A DNA stretch of 63,117 nucleotides from positions 1-63,117 of the forward strand of contig DXHR01000028.1 of the NCBI GenBank assembly GCA_019113295.1. Reading direction: 5' to 3'. Position 1 is the stretch's first letter. The number at the start of each line of letters is the position of its first letter. This document shows positions 36,433-43,324 of the stretch, one piece after another. Origin of the DNA: Candidatus Salinicoccus stercoripullorum. Lineage in GTDB: Bacteria; Bacillota; Bacilli; Staphylococcales; Salinicoccaceae. The translations under genes were made by a program, and so were the position numbers. Under the pieces are notes generated by a model. The model was not told the origin of the DNA. It did no database searches and was given only the letters and a program-made list of their open reading frames with translations.

Positions 36433-37429
36433 TTGCATAATCCTTCACCGACTCCCTTATTATCAATTCAGGTGTGAACCTGTGGATGCTAACCGGATGC
36501 TCTTCCCCGTTGATGATGCCGAATAAAGACCGTGCTGCCTCTGTTCCTATGCTGAATGCCGGCTGGGCCACGGCTGTGATCGCCGGATTGAAGAATTCAG
36601 CGAACGCAATATCATCTATGGTAATGATGGATACATCATCCGGCATGGCGAGTCCAAGCCGCTTCAGCGCCTTCAGCACTTCAAACAGTGCGAGATCATT
36701 CGACACGATCAATGCTCCCGGCAGTTTCTCCTCGTCTGCCAGACGGCTTATACGCCCTTCCACCACATCGGGTTCCCCGATGATTTCAAAAGTTTCCATA
36801 TCATTTTTCCTGCAGAGCCGCCTGTACATATCCAAACGTTCCCGCCTCGGGGCTATTTCACAAAGCGGCTGCGACACAAAGCCGATTGCACCATGTCCCT
36901 TCTCCATCAGATGACTGAATGCCTCACGAACCGCGGTTTCGTTATCCAGCATGAATGACGGCACGGGAGCATCTTCAATGATCCGGTCGACAAACACTGT
37001 CGGATACCCATCTGCTGCAAGCCCGGTGAATAAACCGGCATTCCCTTCTGTCGGGATGACCACTATACCGTCCACCTGCTTCGCCCGCAGCATCTTTATA
37101 TAATCCTCCTCTTTATACGGATCATTATCTGCATTGCAAACGATGACATGGTAGTTCATGATCCGTGCATAATCTTCTATCGCCCGGATGATCTGCGTGG
37201 AAAAACTATGTAATATGTTTGCGACGATGATGCCTATCGTCATCGTCTTTTTATCCTTCAGACTTCTCGCCACGACATTCGGCTGATAGTTCAGATCATG
37301 GACAGCGCTTGAGATCCTCTCCCTTGTGTCCGCACCCATTGCTGCGTACCGTCCGTTCAGATAATGGGAAACCGTGGTCTTCGATACACGTGCAGCCTGT
37401 GCCACATCGTTGATGGTCACTCTTTTCAT
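36425..37429 (-). CDS. LacI family transcriptional regulator
   Basis: This 334-aa repressor has the LacI helix-turn-helix at its N-terminus (TINDVAQAARVSKTTVSHYL), the hinge helix NVVARSLKDKKT and a periplasmic-binding-protein-like sensor domain ending LIIRESV. It is the first gene of the operon, and two overlapping palindromes lie at its own promoter, so autoregulation and control of the whole TRAP/HPS operon are likely. The sensor ligand is unknown; it may be the TRAP cargo or a phosphorylated intermediate. Confidence 0.95.
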   Translation of the reverse strand: MKRVTINDVAQAARVSKTTVSHYLNGRYAAMGADTRERISSAVHDLNYQPNVVARSLKDKKTMTIGIIVANILHSFSTQIIRAIEDYARIMNYHVIVCNADNDPYKEEDYIKMLRAKQVDGIVVIPTEGNAGLFTGLAADGYPTVFVDRIIEDAPVPSFMLDNETAVREAFSHLMEKGHGAIGFVSQPLCEIAPRRERLDMYRRLCRKNDMETFEIIGEPDVVEGRISRLADEEKLPGALIVSNDLALFEVLKALKRLGLAMPDDVSIITIDDIAFAEFFNPAITAVAQPAFSIGTEAARSLFGIINGEEHPVSIHRFTPELIIRESVKDYANE

Positions 37430-37445
37430 ACGATAACCTCACATC

Positions 37446-37481
37446 GTTTACTAAACCGATTTAGTAAACCGGTTCACTAAA
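37446..37481 (-). promoter_or_regulatory. two overlapping LacI-type operators
   Basis: GTTTACTAAA-CCGA-TTTAGTAAAC (37446-37469) is a perfect 10-bp-arm palindrome. It shares one arm with TTTAGTAAACC-GGTTCACTAAA (37460-37481), a 22-bp palindrome with one mismatch. Both start at the downstream edge of the -10 box, where a bound repressor would block transcription. Confidence 0.8.
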
Positions 37482-37510
37482 GTATAGGACAAGTGTAAGC
37501 GTTTTACAAC
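37481..37510 (-). promoter_or_regulatory. promoter of the LacI-TRAP operon with cre-like site
   Basis: On the minus strand, TTGTAA and TATACT are separated by 17 bases. The -35 region overlaps TGTAAGCGTTTTACA (37494-37508), a palindrome that resembles a CcpA cre box with one inserted base, suggesting carbon catabolite control. Confidence 0.5.
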
Positions 37511-37530
37511 CTTTATTTAAAAATTTGGCC

Positions 37531-37562
37531 AATTAAAAAAACCGGGCGGTCTACCCGGTTTT
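37531..37562 (-). terminator. terminator of the hydrolase gene
   Basis: AAAACCGGG and CCCGGTTTT arms (37538-37546 and 37554-37562) with a 7-nt loop are followed on the minus strand by a T-run. Confidence 0.9.
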
Positions 37563-37578
37563 CTGATTGACCAATCCT

Positions 37579-38580
37579 TCAGTCTGTGATGTTCGTTTCC
37601 AGAAATTGCATCAGTTTACGGCCGCTCTCCTCCTCCGCCGTTTCATTGGCTTCGAGCGTACCTCCAACTGCGAGACCGCCGACTGCGGCAGGCACCCCGA
37701 ACAGATGCCCCGCCTTTGGATATATATCCACCTCTGCCCTGTCGCCGAGTGCTTCTCCTATTTCTTCCGCTGCGACTTCACTCTGCCACATCGCATCGTC
37801 CCCGCCGGCAATCAAAAGGGCGTTCCCATCAAAGTTTGATGTATCAACACGTTTTTCTTCACTGTTGCCATTCATTTCGACTGCTGAAACGTAAGTCTCC
37901 CTGTATTTCACCGGGTTCAGTACGATCGAATCGAAAATCGTTCTTGCAAACGCTCCAAAATCCGACTGCTGCAGGCTGATATAAGGCAGATCCTCACCAT
38001 TCCACGTCCAGGAAGAGTGGGCCTCACGGCCGAAACTGAGACCCTGGAATACATAGCTGCTCGGCGCATACAGTACCAGGTTGCTGATTTCATCATAATA
38101 GTTCGTCAATACGAGGCCCAGTTCCGCTCCTTTGGATGCACCGATTACGGTGACCTCTTTACCGCCAAGCTCTGCATGTTCCAGAAAGTCACCGAAAAAT
38201 TCCAACGGTACCTGAGCAAGTTCTTCATTCTGATTCGGTGCACCGAAGAAGAACAGGGAGTACACTTCATAGCCTTCCTCTGCAAGCTGCAGAGCCATAT
38301 CAAAATTACTGCTGCCCTCGGAACCCCCGAATATGGCAATTGTTTCAGTCCCGACAGGCGCATCGGGCAACAGATGGAACCCCGCTGCCTCTCCCGTCTC
38401 GAAATATTCTATTGTCCCTCCTTCAAATGAATCCGGATAATCCGACAGATCATGATAATCCGGCATTCCCCCCGACAGGTCGTATTTTTGTGTGTTGTAT
38501 AAACGCATGCCGAATACCGCGATGACGACAACAACAATAAGGACAACAAATCCCAACAATACTTTGAGCACAGTTTTCAT
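37579..38580 (-). CDS. membrane-anchored alpha/beta hydrolase, BAAT/thioesterase C-terminal type
   Basis: This 333-aa protein has an N-terminal hydrophobic helix (residues 4-24) that anchors or exports it, followed by an alpha/beta hydrolase domain of the acyl-CoA thioester hydrolase/BAAT C-terminal type. The nucleophile elbow is VIGASKGAELGL with the Ser near residue 149, the acid is probably in IAGGDDAMW, and the His is in PKAGHLFG. Its outside location makes a true acyl-CoA substrate unlikely; an extracellular ester or thioester is more plausible (inference). The ribosome binding site is weak. It ends at a clear terminator. Confidence 0.82.
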   Translation of the reverse strand: MKTVLKVLLGFVVLIVVVVIAVFGMRLYNTQKYDLSGGMPDYHDLSDYPDSFEGGTIEYFETGEAAGFHLLPDAPVGTETIAIFGGSEGSSNFDMALQLAEEGYEVYSLFFFGAPNQNEELAQVPLEFFGDFLEHAELGGKEVTVIGASKGAELGLVLTNYYDEISNLVLYAPSSYVFQGLSFGREAHSSWTWNGEDLPYISLQQSDFGAFARTIFDSIVLNPVKYRETYVSAVEMNGNSEEKRVDTSNFDGNALLIAGGDDAMWQSEVAAEEIGEALGDRAEVDIYPKAGHLFGVPAAVGGLAVGGTLEANETAEEESGRKLMQFLETNITD

Positions 38581-38710
38581 CAATCACATCACACCCCTGT
38601 CTCTGTTTAGTTTTTATTCACATACCCTTATAGTTGTAACTTTATACCAATATATGGCTGGTGTTTGGTATTATGGTGGAAATGAATACGTATGGGAGTG
38701 ATATTTCAAT

Positions 38711-39328
38711 ATGAAGAGAATGAACCTGGAAAACCTTCCGTACTGGCAGGAAAATCCGGCCTGGCTCAATGAAGATACTGAAGGGTACCGTATAACGGAC
38801 CGGGACATATATTTCGGGGATGACTATAAGGAGCTGTATCATTTCAGAATAGAAAAATCACGTTTCCATGATGGATTCAGGGGCCGCCATCTCGTAAAGG
38901 TCCAGTTTTTCAACTGCGACTTTTCCAACATGCAATTTGAATCCGCCACTCTGCTGAAAGTGGAATTCAACCAGTGCAATCTGACCGGGACGGAATTCTC
39001 GAATATGAATATGAAATCCGTCATGTTCAATGAATGTAAAATGATGTTCAACAATTTTACAGAATGCAAATTTGAGAATATCGTGTTCAATGACATCATG
39101 TTCAAACAGCTGTTCCTCAATCAGACCAAAATGAAATCCCTGGAATTCAACCGGTGTCAGATCGATGACTTTGAAGTATTCGACACGCCGCTTGCAGATG
39201 TCGACCTTTCCGGCATCGATTTAGGGAAAATCACCATTCAGGAAGAGGACCTCAGAGGCAGTATCATCTCGTCCGGACAGGCAGCCGACTTTGTCAAATT
39301 GTTCGGCCTCAGGGTGAAAAGGGAATAA
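38711..39328 (+). CDS. pentapeptide-repeat-like protein
   Basis: This 205-aa protein contains degenerate pentapeptide repeats from about residue 65 to 150, with phenylalanine or leucine at the centre of each unit (VQFFNCDFSNMQFES, CNLTGTEFSNMN, and so on), which should form a right-handed beta-helix. QnrB and MfpA are relatives that mimic DNA and protect gyrase, but this protein's partner is unknown. The N-terminal 55 residues are not repetitive. A GGGAG site stands at rather long spacing from ATG 38711. It stands alone. Confidence 0.85.
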   Translation: MKRMNLENLPYWQENPAWLNEDTEGYRITDRDIYFGDDYKELYHFRIEKSRFHDGFRGRHLVKVQFFNCDFSNMQFESATLLKVEFNQCNLTGTEFSNMNMKSVMFNECKMMFNNFTECKFENIVFNDIMFKQLFLNQTKMKSLEFNRCQIDDFEVFDTPLADVDLSGIDLGKITIQEEDLRGSIISSGQAADFVKLFGLRVKRE

Positions 39329-39443
39329 AGTTGACTATCAGCCGATTCTGTTACAGAATTAAAGTAGTAGAATCGCTTGTTGTCAGTTACCAAGCCTTAA
39401 GGGAAATGAACAAAGTATCTGAAAAGAATAAGGAGTGGAATTT

Positions 39444-40334
39444 ATGAACCAGGAACAGTTTGATAAAGTCAAAAACGGCAACGGTTTCATTGCTGCACTG
39501 GACCAGAGCGGCGGCAGTACTCCAAAGGCGCTGAAAGCCTACGGCATAATGGAAGACTCATACTCCGGTGAAGATGAGATGTTCGACCTTGTCCATGACA
39601 TGCGTACACGCATCATCACGTCCCCTTCGTTCAATGCAGATCGGATTTTGGGTGCCATCCTGTTCGAACAGACAATGGACAGGAAAATCGAGGGCAAATA
39701 TACCTCTGAATATTTAGCTGATAAAGGCATCGTCCCTTTCCTTAAAGTTGATAAAGGACTCGCTGATGAAGCAAACGGTGTCCAGCTGATGAAGCCGATG
39801 CCTGACCTTGAGAGCCTGCTCGGGCGTGCAAATGAGCGGGGCATCTTTGGTACAAAGATGCGCTCAAATGTTCTGGAACCAAATGAACAGGGCATCAAAG
39901 AAGTCGTGGACCAGCAGTTTGAAGTCGGCAAACAGATCATTGCTGCAGGGCTCGTTCCGATCATTGAGCCTGAGGTGAATGTATACAGTGACAATAAGGA
40001 CGAGTCCGAAGAAATCCTTAAAAATGAAATCCAAAAGCACCTCGACCAGCTGTCGGAAGATCAGAACGTCATGCTGAAACTTTCAATTCCGACAGTGGCG
40101 AACCTCTACAAACCGCTCATCGATCATCCGCGCGTCGTCAGAGTCGTCGCCCTCTCCGGCGGTTACTCCCGCGAGGAGGCCAACGAAAAACTGAAAGATA
40201 ACGACGGACTCATTGCAAGCTTCTCCCGCGCCCTCGCATCAGACCTGAATGCAAACCAGTCCGATGAAGAGTTCAACAAGGCACTGAAGGATGCAGTCGA
40301 CACAATCTACGACGCTTCAGTGAACAAGAAGTAA
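39444..40334 (+). CDS. fda: fructose-bisphosphate aldolase class I
   Basis: This 296-aa enzyme is the staphylococcal type of Schiff-base aldolase, splitting fructose 1,6-bisphosphate to triose phosphates. Conserved features are [14 protein letters not shown] near the N-terminus, IIEPEVN near residue 179 and the Schiff-base lysine in VMLKLSIP near residue 207. Length equals that of S. aureus class I aldolase. AAGGAG fits ATG 39444; a GTG three codons upstream overlaps that site. It stands alone with its own terminator. Confidence 0.96.
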   Translation: MNQEQFDKVKNGNGFIAALDQSGGSTPKALKAYGIMEDSYSGEDEMFDLVHDMRTRIITSPSFNADRILGAILFEQTMDRKIEGKYTSEYLADKGIVPFLKVDKGLADEANGVQLMKPMPDLESLLGRANERGIFGTKMRSNVLEPNEQGIKEVVDQQFEVGKQIIAAGLVPIIEPEVNVYSDNKDESEEILKNEIQKHLDQLSEDQNVMLKLSIPTVANLYKPLIDHPRVVRVVALSGGYSREEANEKLKDNDGLIASFSRALASDLNANQSDEEFNKALKDAVDTIYDASVNKK

Positions 40335-40340
40335 AGTAAT

Positions 40341-40378
40341 GATAATGGCACTCCGGGAGTGCCATTATCATATTTTTT
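40341..40378 (+). terminator. terminator of the aldolase gene
   Basis: GATAATGGCACTC pairs perfectly with GAGTGCCATTATC around CGG, followed by ATATTTTTT. Confidence 0.95.
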
Positions 40379-40389
40379 CACTTTTATAG

Positions 40390-40568
40390 TAGACATTTAT
40401 ATGAATTTGATGTATAGTGTCCTTAATAAGATTTTTAAGTACAGCAATATCTAATTCACATGTTACAAAGAGTAATCGTGACTAGACGGTACTTTTTGTA
40501 ATGTGTGGATTTTTTTATTCCAGCGTATTTAGGATTATTATTAAATATATTTTTGGAGGTCATCATTC
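40390..40568 (+). promoter_or_regulatory. promoter and long 5' UTR of the cold-shock gene
   Basis: TAGACA (40390-40395) and TATAGT (40413-40418) with 17 bases between give a transcript starting near 40425 and a leader of about 140 bases before the ATG. Long structured leaders that open at low temperature are typical of csp genes; here only the length is seen, not the switch. TTGGAGG sits just before the start codon. Confidence 0.6.
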
Positions 40569-40769
40569 ATGACACAAGGTACAGTTAAATGGTTCAACGC
40601 AGAAAAAGGTTACGGCTTCATCGAAGTTGAAGGCGGAGACGACGTATTCGCTCACTTCTCCAACATCGAAGGCGAAGGCTACAAAACACTTGACGAAGGT
40701 CAAGCGGTAGAATTCAACATCGAAGAAGGTCAGCGTGGACCACAAGCTGCTAACATCGTAAAACTTTAA
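40569..40769 (+). CDS. csp: cold-shock protein (CspA family)
   Basis: This 66-aa protein is a complete cold-shock domain that binds single-stranded RNA and DNA and acts as an RNA chaperone. RNP1 is KGYGFIEV (residues 13-20) and RNP2 is VFAHFS (residues 26-31). Size is that of staphylococcal CspA. It has a long leader and an own terminator. Confidence 0.97.
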   Translation: MTQGTVKWFNAEKGYGFIEVEGGDDVFAHFSNIEGEGYKTLDEGQAVEFNIEEGQRGPQAANIVKL

Positions 40770-40794
40770 TAACAATCTAATTGTTGTTAAATTG

Positions 40795-40831
40795 AAGAAC
40801 CTCCCGGACATTTTGCCCGGGAGGTTCTTTT
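40795..40831 (+). terminator. terminator of the cold-shock gene
   Basis: AAGAACCTCCCGG pairs with CCGGGAGGTTCTT, followed by TTCTT. Confidence 0.88.
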
Positions 40832-40852
40832 CTTATGCGGCGATATCCTGGA

Positions 40853-41016
40853 AACGGAGGCCGGCAAAATGCGTTGGCGGTCTCCGCAGGCCGGACGGCG
40901 GCCGTTGTTTAAGAGCATCGGCCCCCGTTCTCTCAACGGAGGCCGGCAAAATGCGTTGGCGGTCTCCGCAGGCCGGACCGCGGCCGCTGTTTAAGAGTAT
41001 CGGCCCCCGTTCTGTC
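40853..41016. repeat. 82-bp GC-rich tandem repeat, two copies
   Basis: Copy 1 (40853-40934) and copy 2 (40935-41016) differ at four of 82 positions. Each unit is much richer in G and C than its surroundings and contains self-complementary parts, such as GGAGGCCGGCAA against TTGGCGGTCTCC, so each should fold into hairpins. It lies between csp and proA. No coding sense was found. It resembles intergenic repeats of staphylococci (STAR-like) in size and character but does not share their known core sequence. Confidence 0.9.
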
Positions 41017-41041
41017 GCGGGTACTTGTGCCGCCCTGCTCC

Positions 41042-42313
41042 CTATTCCCTGATCTGTCCTGCACCTTCGATTACATACTTATAGCTGGTGAGCGCCTCGA
41101 GACCCATCGGTCCTCTGGCGTGAAGTTTCTGTGTGCTTATTCCGATTTCCCCACCGAATCCGAACATTTCTCCATCTGTAAAGCGTGTGGAAGCGTTGAC
41201 ATAGACTGCCGCGGAATCGACTTCATTCAGGAAATTCTGGATGGTTCCGTAATCTGTTGCGGCAATCACATCTGAATGCCCCGTGGAATATTCGTCGATA
41301 TGGTCGATAGCGGCCTGAAAGTCGTCGACGACTTTCACCGCAATCTCATATCCAAGATATTCTTCGCTGTAATCTGTTTCTGTTGCGGGCACCGCTTCAG
41401 GAATCAGGGTGCATGTCTTTTCATCGCCGTGGATTTCCACGCCCGCCTCAATCAGTGCTCTGCCAAGCACGGGCAGTTCCTTATCTGCGATACTCCTGTC
41501 AATGAGCAGTGTTTCCAGCGCATTGCATACGGACACTCTGTGCGTCTTTGAATTTATGAGCAGGGATTTTGCCATCTCCGGATCTGCAGACTCATGTACA
41601 TACAGATGACAGTTGCCGGTCCCTGTTTCTATCACCGGTACGGTGGCCTGTTTCAGTACGGTCTGAATGAGTCCCTCCCCGCCTCGTGGAATGAGGCAGT
41701 CCACATACTCATTCGCCTGCATGAATTCCGCCGCGAGCTCCCTTGAAGGATCTGTGATCAACTGCACACTTTCTTTCGGTACAGCAGTCCCGGAAAGTCC
41801 TTCCTGCAATGCTTCAACAATCGCCCTGTTACTGTTCATCGCTTCCTTTCCGCCGCGCAGTATCACAGCGTTCCCCGCTTTCAGACATAGCCCTGAAGCA
41901 TCCGCCGTGACGTTCGGACGGGATTCATAGATAATGCCGATCACACCGAGCGGCACGCGCACTTTACCGATTTTAAGTCCTTGGCCGTTCACCCACTGTC
42001 CTTCATTATGCGTCGTCGGATCGGTGAGTTCCGTCATCTGTCTGAGCCCGTCCTGCATCCCGGTCAGACGTTCTTCATTGAGAGTCAGCCTTTCAATCAG
42101 TGCATCGCTCAGGCCGCTCTCTTTCCCGTTTTCGATATCTTTACTGTTGGCTTCAAGAATCTTTCCGGTGTGGTTCTTCAAGCTTTCAATCATCGCTTCA
42201 AGCGCCGCATCTTTCTCATTGGCGGACAGCTTCCTCAGCACTTTCGCCGCATGTTTCGCTTTCATTCCCAAGTTTTCAATTACTGTTTCTCCAGTCAGTA
42301 CATTTTCAGTCAT
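41042..42313 (-). CDS. proA: glutamate-5-semialdehyde dehydrogenase
   Basis: This 423-aa NADPH-dependent enzyme reduces gamma-glutamyl phosphate in proline synthesis, relevant to osmolyte supply. The catalytic cysteine is in THRVSVCNALETLL, the cofactor region includes VPLGVIGIIYESRPNV, and the C-terminus ends with FGFGGEIGISTQKLHARGPMG. The chosen ATG is spaced ten bases from AGGGGG; an upstream frame extension would overlap proB. It starts five bases after the proB stop. No clear terminator follows. Confidence 0.96.
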   Translation of the reverse strand: MTENVLTGETVIENLGMKAKHAAKVLRKLSANEKDAALEAMIESLKNHTGKILEANSKDIENGKESGLSDALIERLTLNEERLTGMQDGLRQMTELTDPTTHNEGQWVNGQGLKIGKVRVPLGVIGIIYESRPNVTADASGLCLKAGNAVILRGGKEAMNSNRAIVEALQEGLSGTAVPKESVQLITDPSRELAAEFMQANEYVDCLIPRGGEGLIQTVLKQATVPVIETGTGNCHLYVHESADPEMAKSLLINSKTHRVSVCNALETLLIDRSIADKELPVLGRALIEAGVEIHGDEKTCTLIPEAVPATETDYSEEYLGYEIAVKVVDDFQAAIDHIDEYSTGHSDVIAATDYGTIQNFLNEVDSAAVYVNASTRFTDGEMFGFGGEIGISTQKLHARGPMGLEALTSYKYVIEGAGQIRE

Positions 42314-42317
42314 ATAA

Positions 42318-43151
42318 TTAATCATCCCCCTGTATCTGTAGTTCAGCTTCGTTCTTTTTGAATAAAGTTCCCGTATCCTCACCGTTCAGAATATCGAATA
42401 TGATGTTCGGATTTTCCGCTGAAGTAATGATCATGGATTTGTTGATCGACATCATCTTCTGGGCCGCCTTCAGCTTCGTCTCCATCCCGCCGGTTGAGAA
42501 TATGGAACCTGCACCGCCTGCCATGGACAGTATGTCAGTATCGATTTCACCGACGTATGAAATAAGGGACGCATCCGGGTTCGTATGCGGATTTGAATCA
42601 TACAGCCCATCCACATCGCTCATGATGATGAGAAGGTCTGCGTCTACAAGTTCCGCCACTACGGCAGCAAGCGTGTCATTCTCTCCGAATTTCGTGCAGT
42701 GTCCCGATTCATCCACAGAAACTGCATCATTTTCATTGATGACGGGTATTATATCCTTGTTCAAAAGCGAATTGATGGATGTGTTACAATTAGCATAAGA
42801 GTTGGGGTAGTTGATGATATCCCGCGTCATGAGTATCTGGCCGATATATTGTTCATAGTGCTGGAAAAAACGGCTGTAAAGGTTCATCAAGGCGCTCTGA
42901 CCGACGGAGGCAAGCGCCTGCTGTTCAGCAACGGAACTCGGATACTTTTCCATTTTGAGCGTACTCGCCCCTACACCGACAGCCCCGGAAGATACCAATA
43001 CTATTTCTTTTCCCTGCTGCTGCAAAGATGAACAGACGAAAGCAAGACGGTCAATCTTGTGATAGTCCACCTTTGTCGGGGATTTCATTATGGAATTCGT
43101 ACCAATTTTAATGACGACGCGTTTACATTCTTTTAAAATATCACGATTCAT
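42318..43151 (-). CDS. proB: glutamate 5-kinase, short form without PUA domain
   Basis: This 277-aa kinase makes gamma-glutamyl phosphate, the first step to proline. The amino-acid-kinase core is complete: VVIKIGTNSI, LVSSGAVGVG, VINENDAVSV, FGENDTLAAVVA, and the lysine-containing GGMETKLKAAQ. It stops there, lacking the roughly 90-residue C-terminal PUA domain present in B. subtilis and E. coli ProB. The reading frame ends cleanly against proA, so this is a natural short form rather than a break. AGGAG sets the ATG. Feedback control by proline may differ, but that is not visible. Confidence 0.94.
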   Translation of the reverse strand: MNRDILKECKRVVIKIGTNSIMKSPTKVDYHKIDRLAFVCSSLQQQGKEIVLVSSGAVGVGASTLKMEKYPSSVAEQQALASVGQSALMNLYSRFFQHYEQYIGQILMTRDIINYPNSYANCNTSINSLLNKDIIPVINENDAVSVDESGHCTKFGENDTLAAVVAELVDADLLIIMSDVDGLYDSNPHTNPDASLISYVGEIDTDILSMAGGAGSIFSTGGMETKLKAAQKMMSINKSMIITSAENPNIIFDILNGEDTGTLFKKNEAELQIQGDD

Positions 43152-43287
43152 CCATTTCACTCCTATTGGTAAATATAATGCTTTTAATTATACATAATAT
43201 AGTATAAAAATCCACCTATTATCCTTAATTATTTTCTTTTTACATATTAAAACGTTTTCATAAATATTATTATATAAAATGTCTTCA

Positions 43288-43318
43288 TCAAAAAGACCGG
43301 CCGAAAACCGGCCGGTCT
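43288..43318 (-). terminator. terminator of the PBP gene
   Basis: AGACCGGCC and GGCCGGTCT arms around GAAAACC are followed on the minus strand by TTTTTGAT. Confidence 0.9.
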
Positions 43319-43324
43319 CTCATC

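Noticed and set aside
40792-41052. Open reading frame across the GC-rich repeat
   Set aside because: It exists only because the repeat unit is GC-rich and lacks stops; no ribosome binding site or domain, and it would begin inside the csp terminator.
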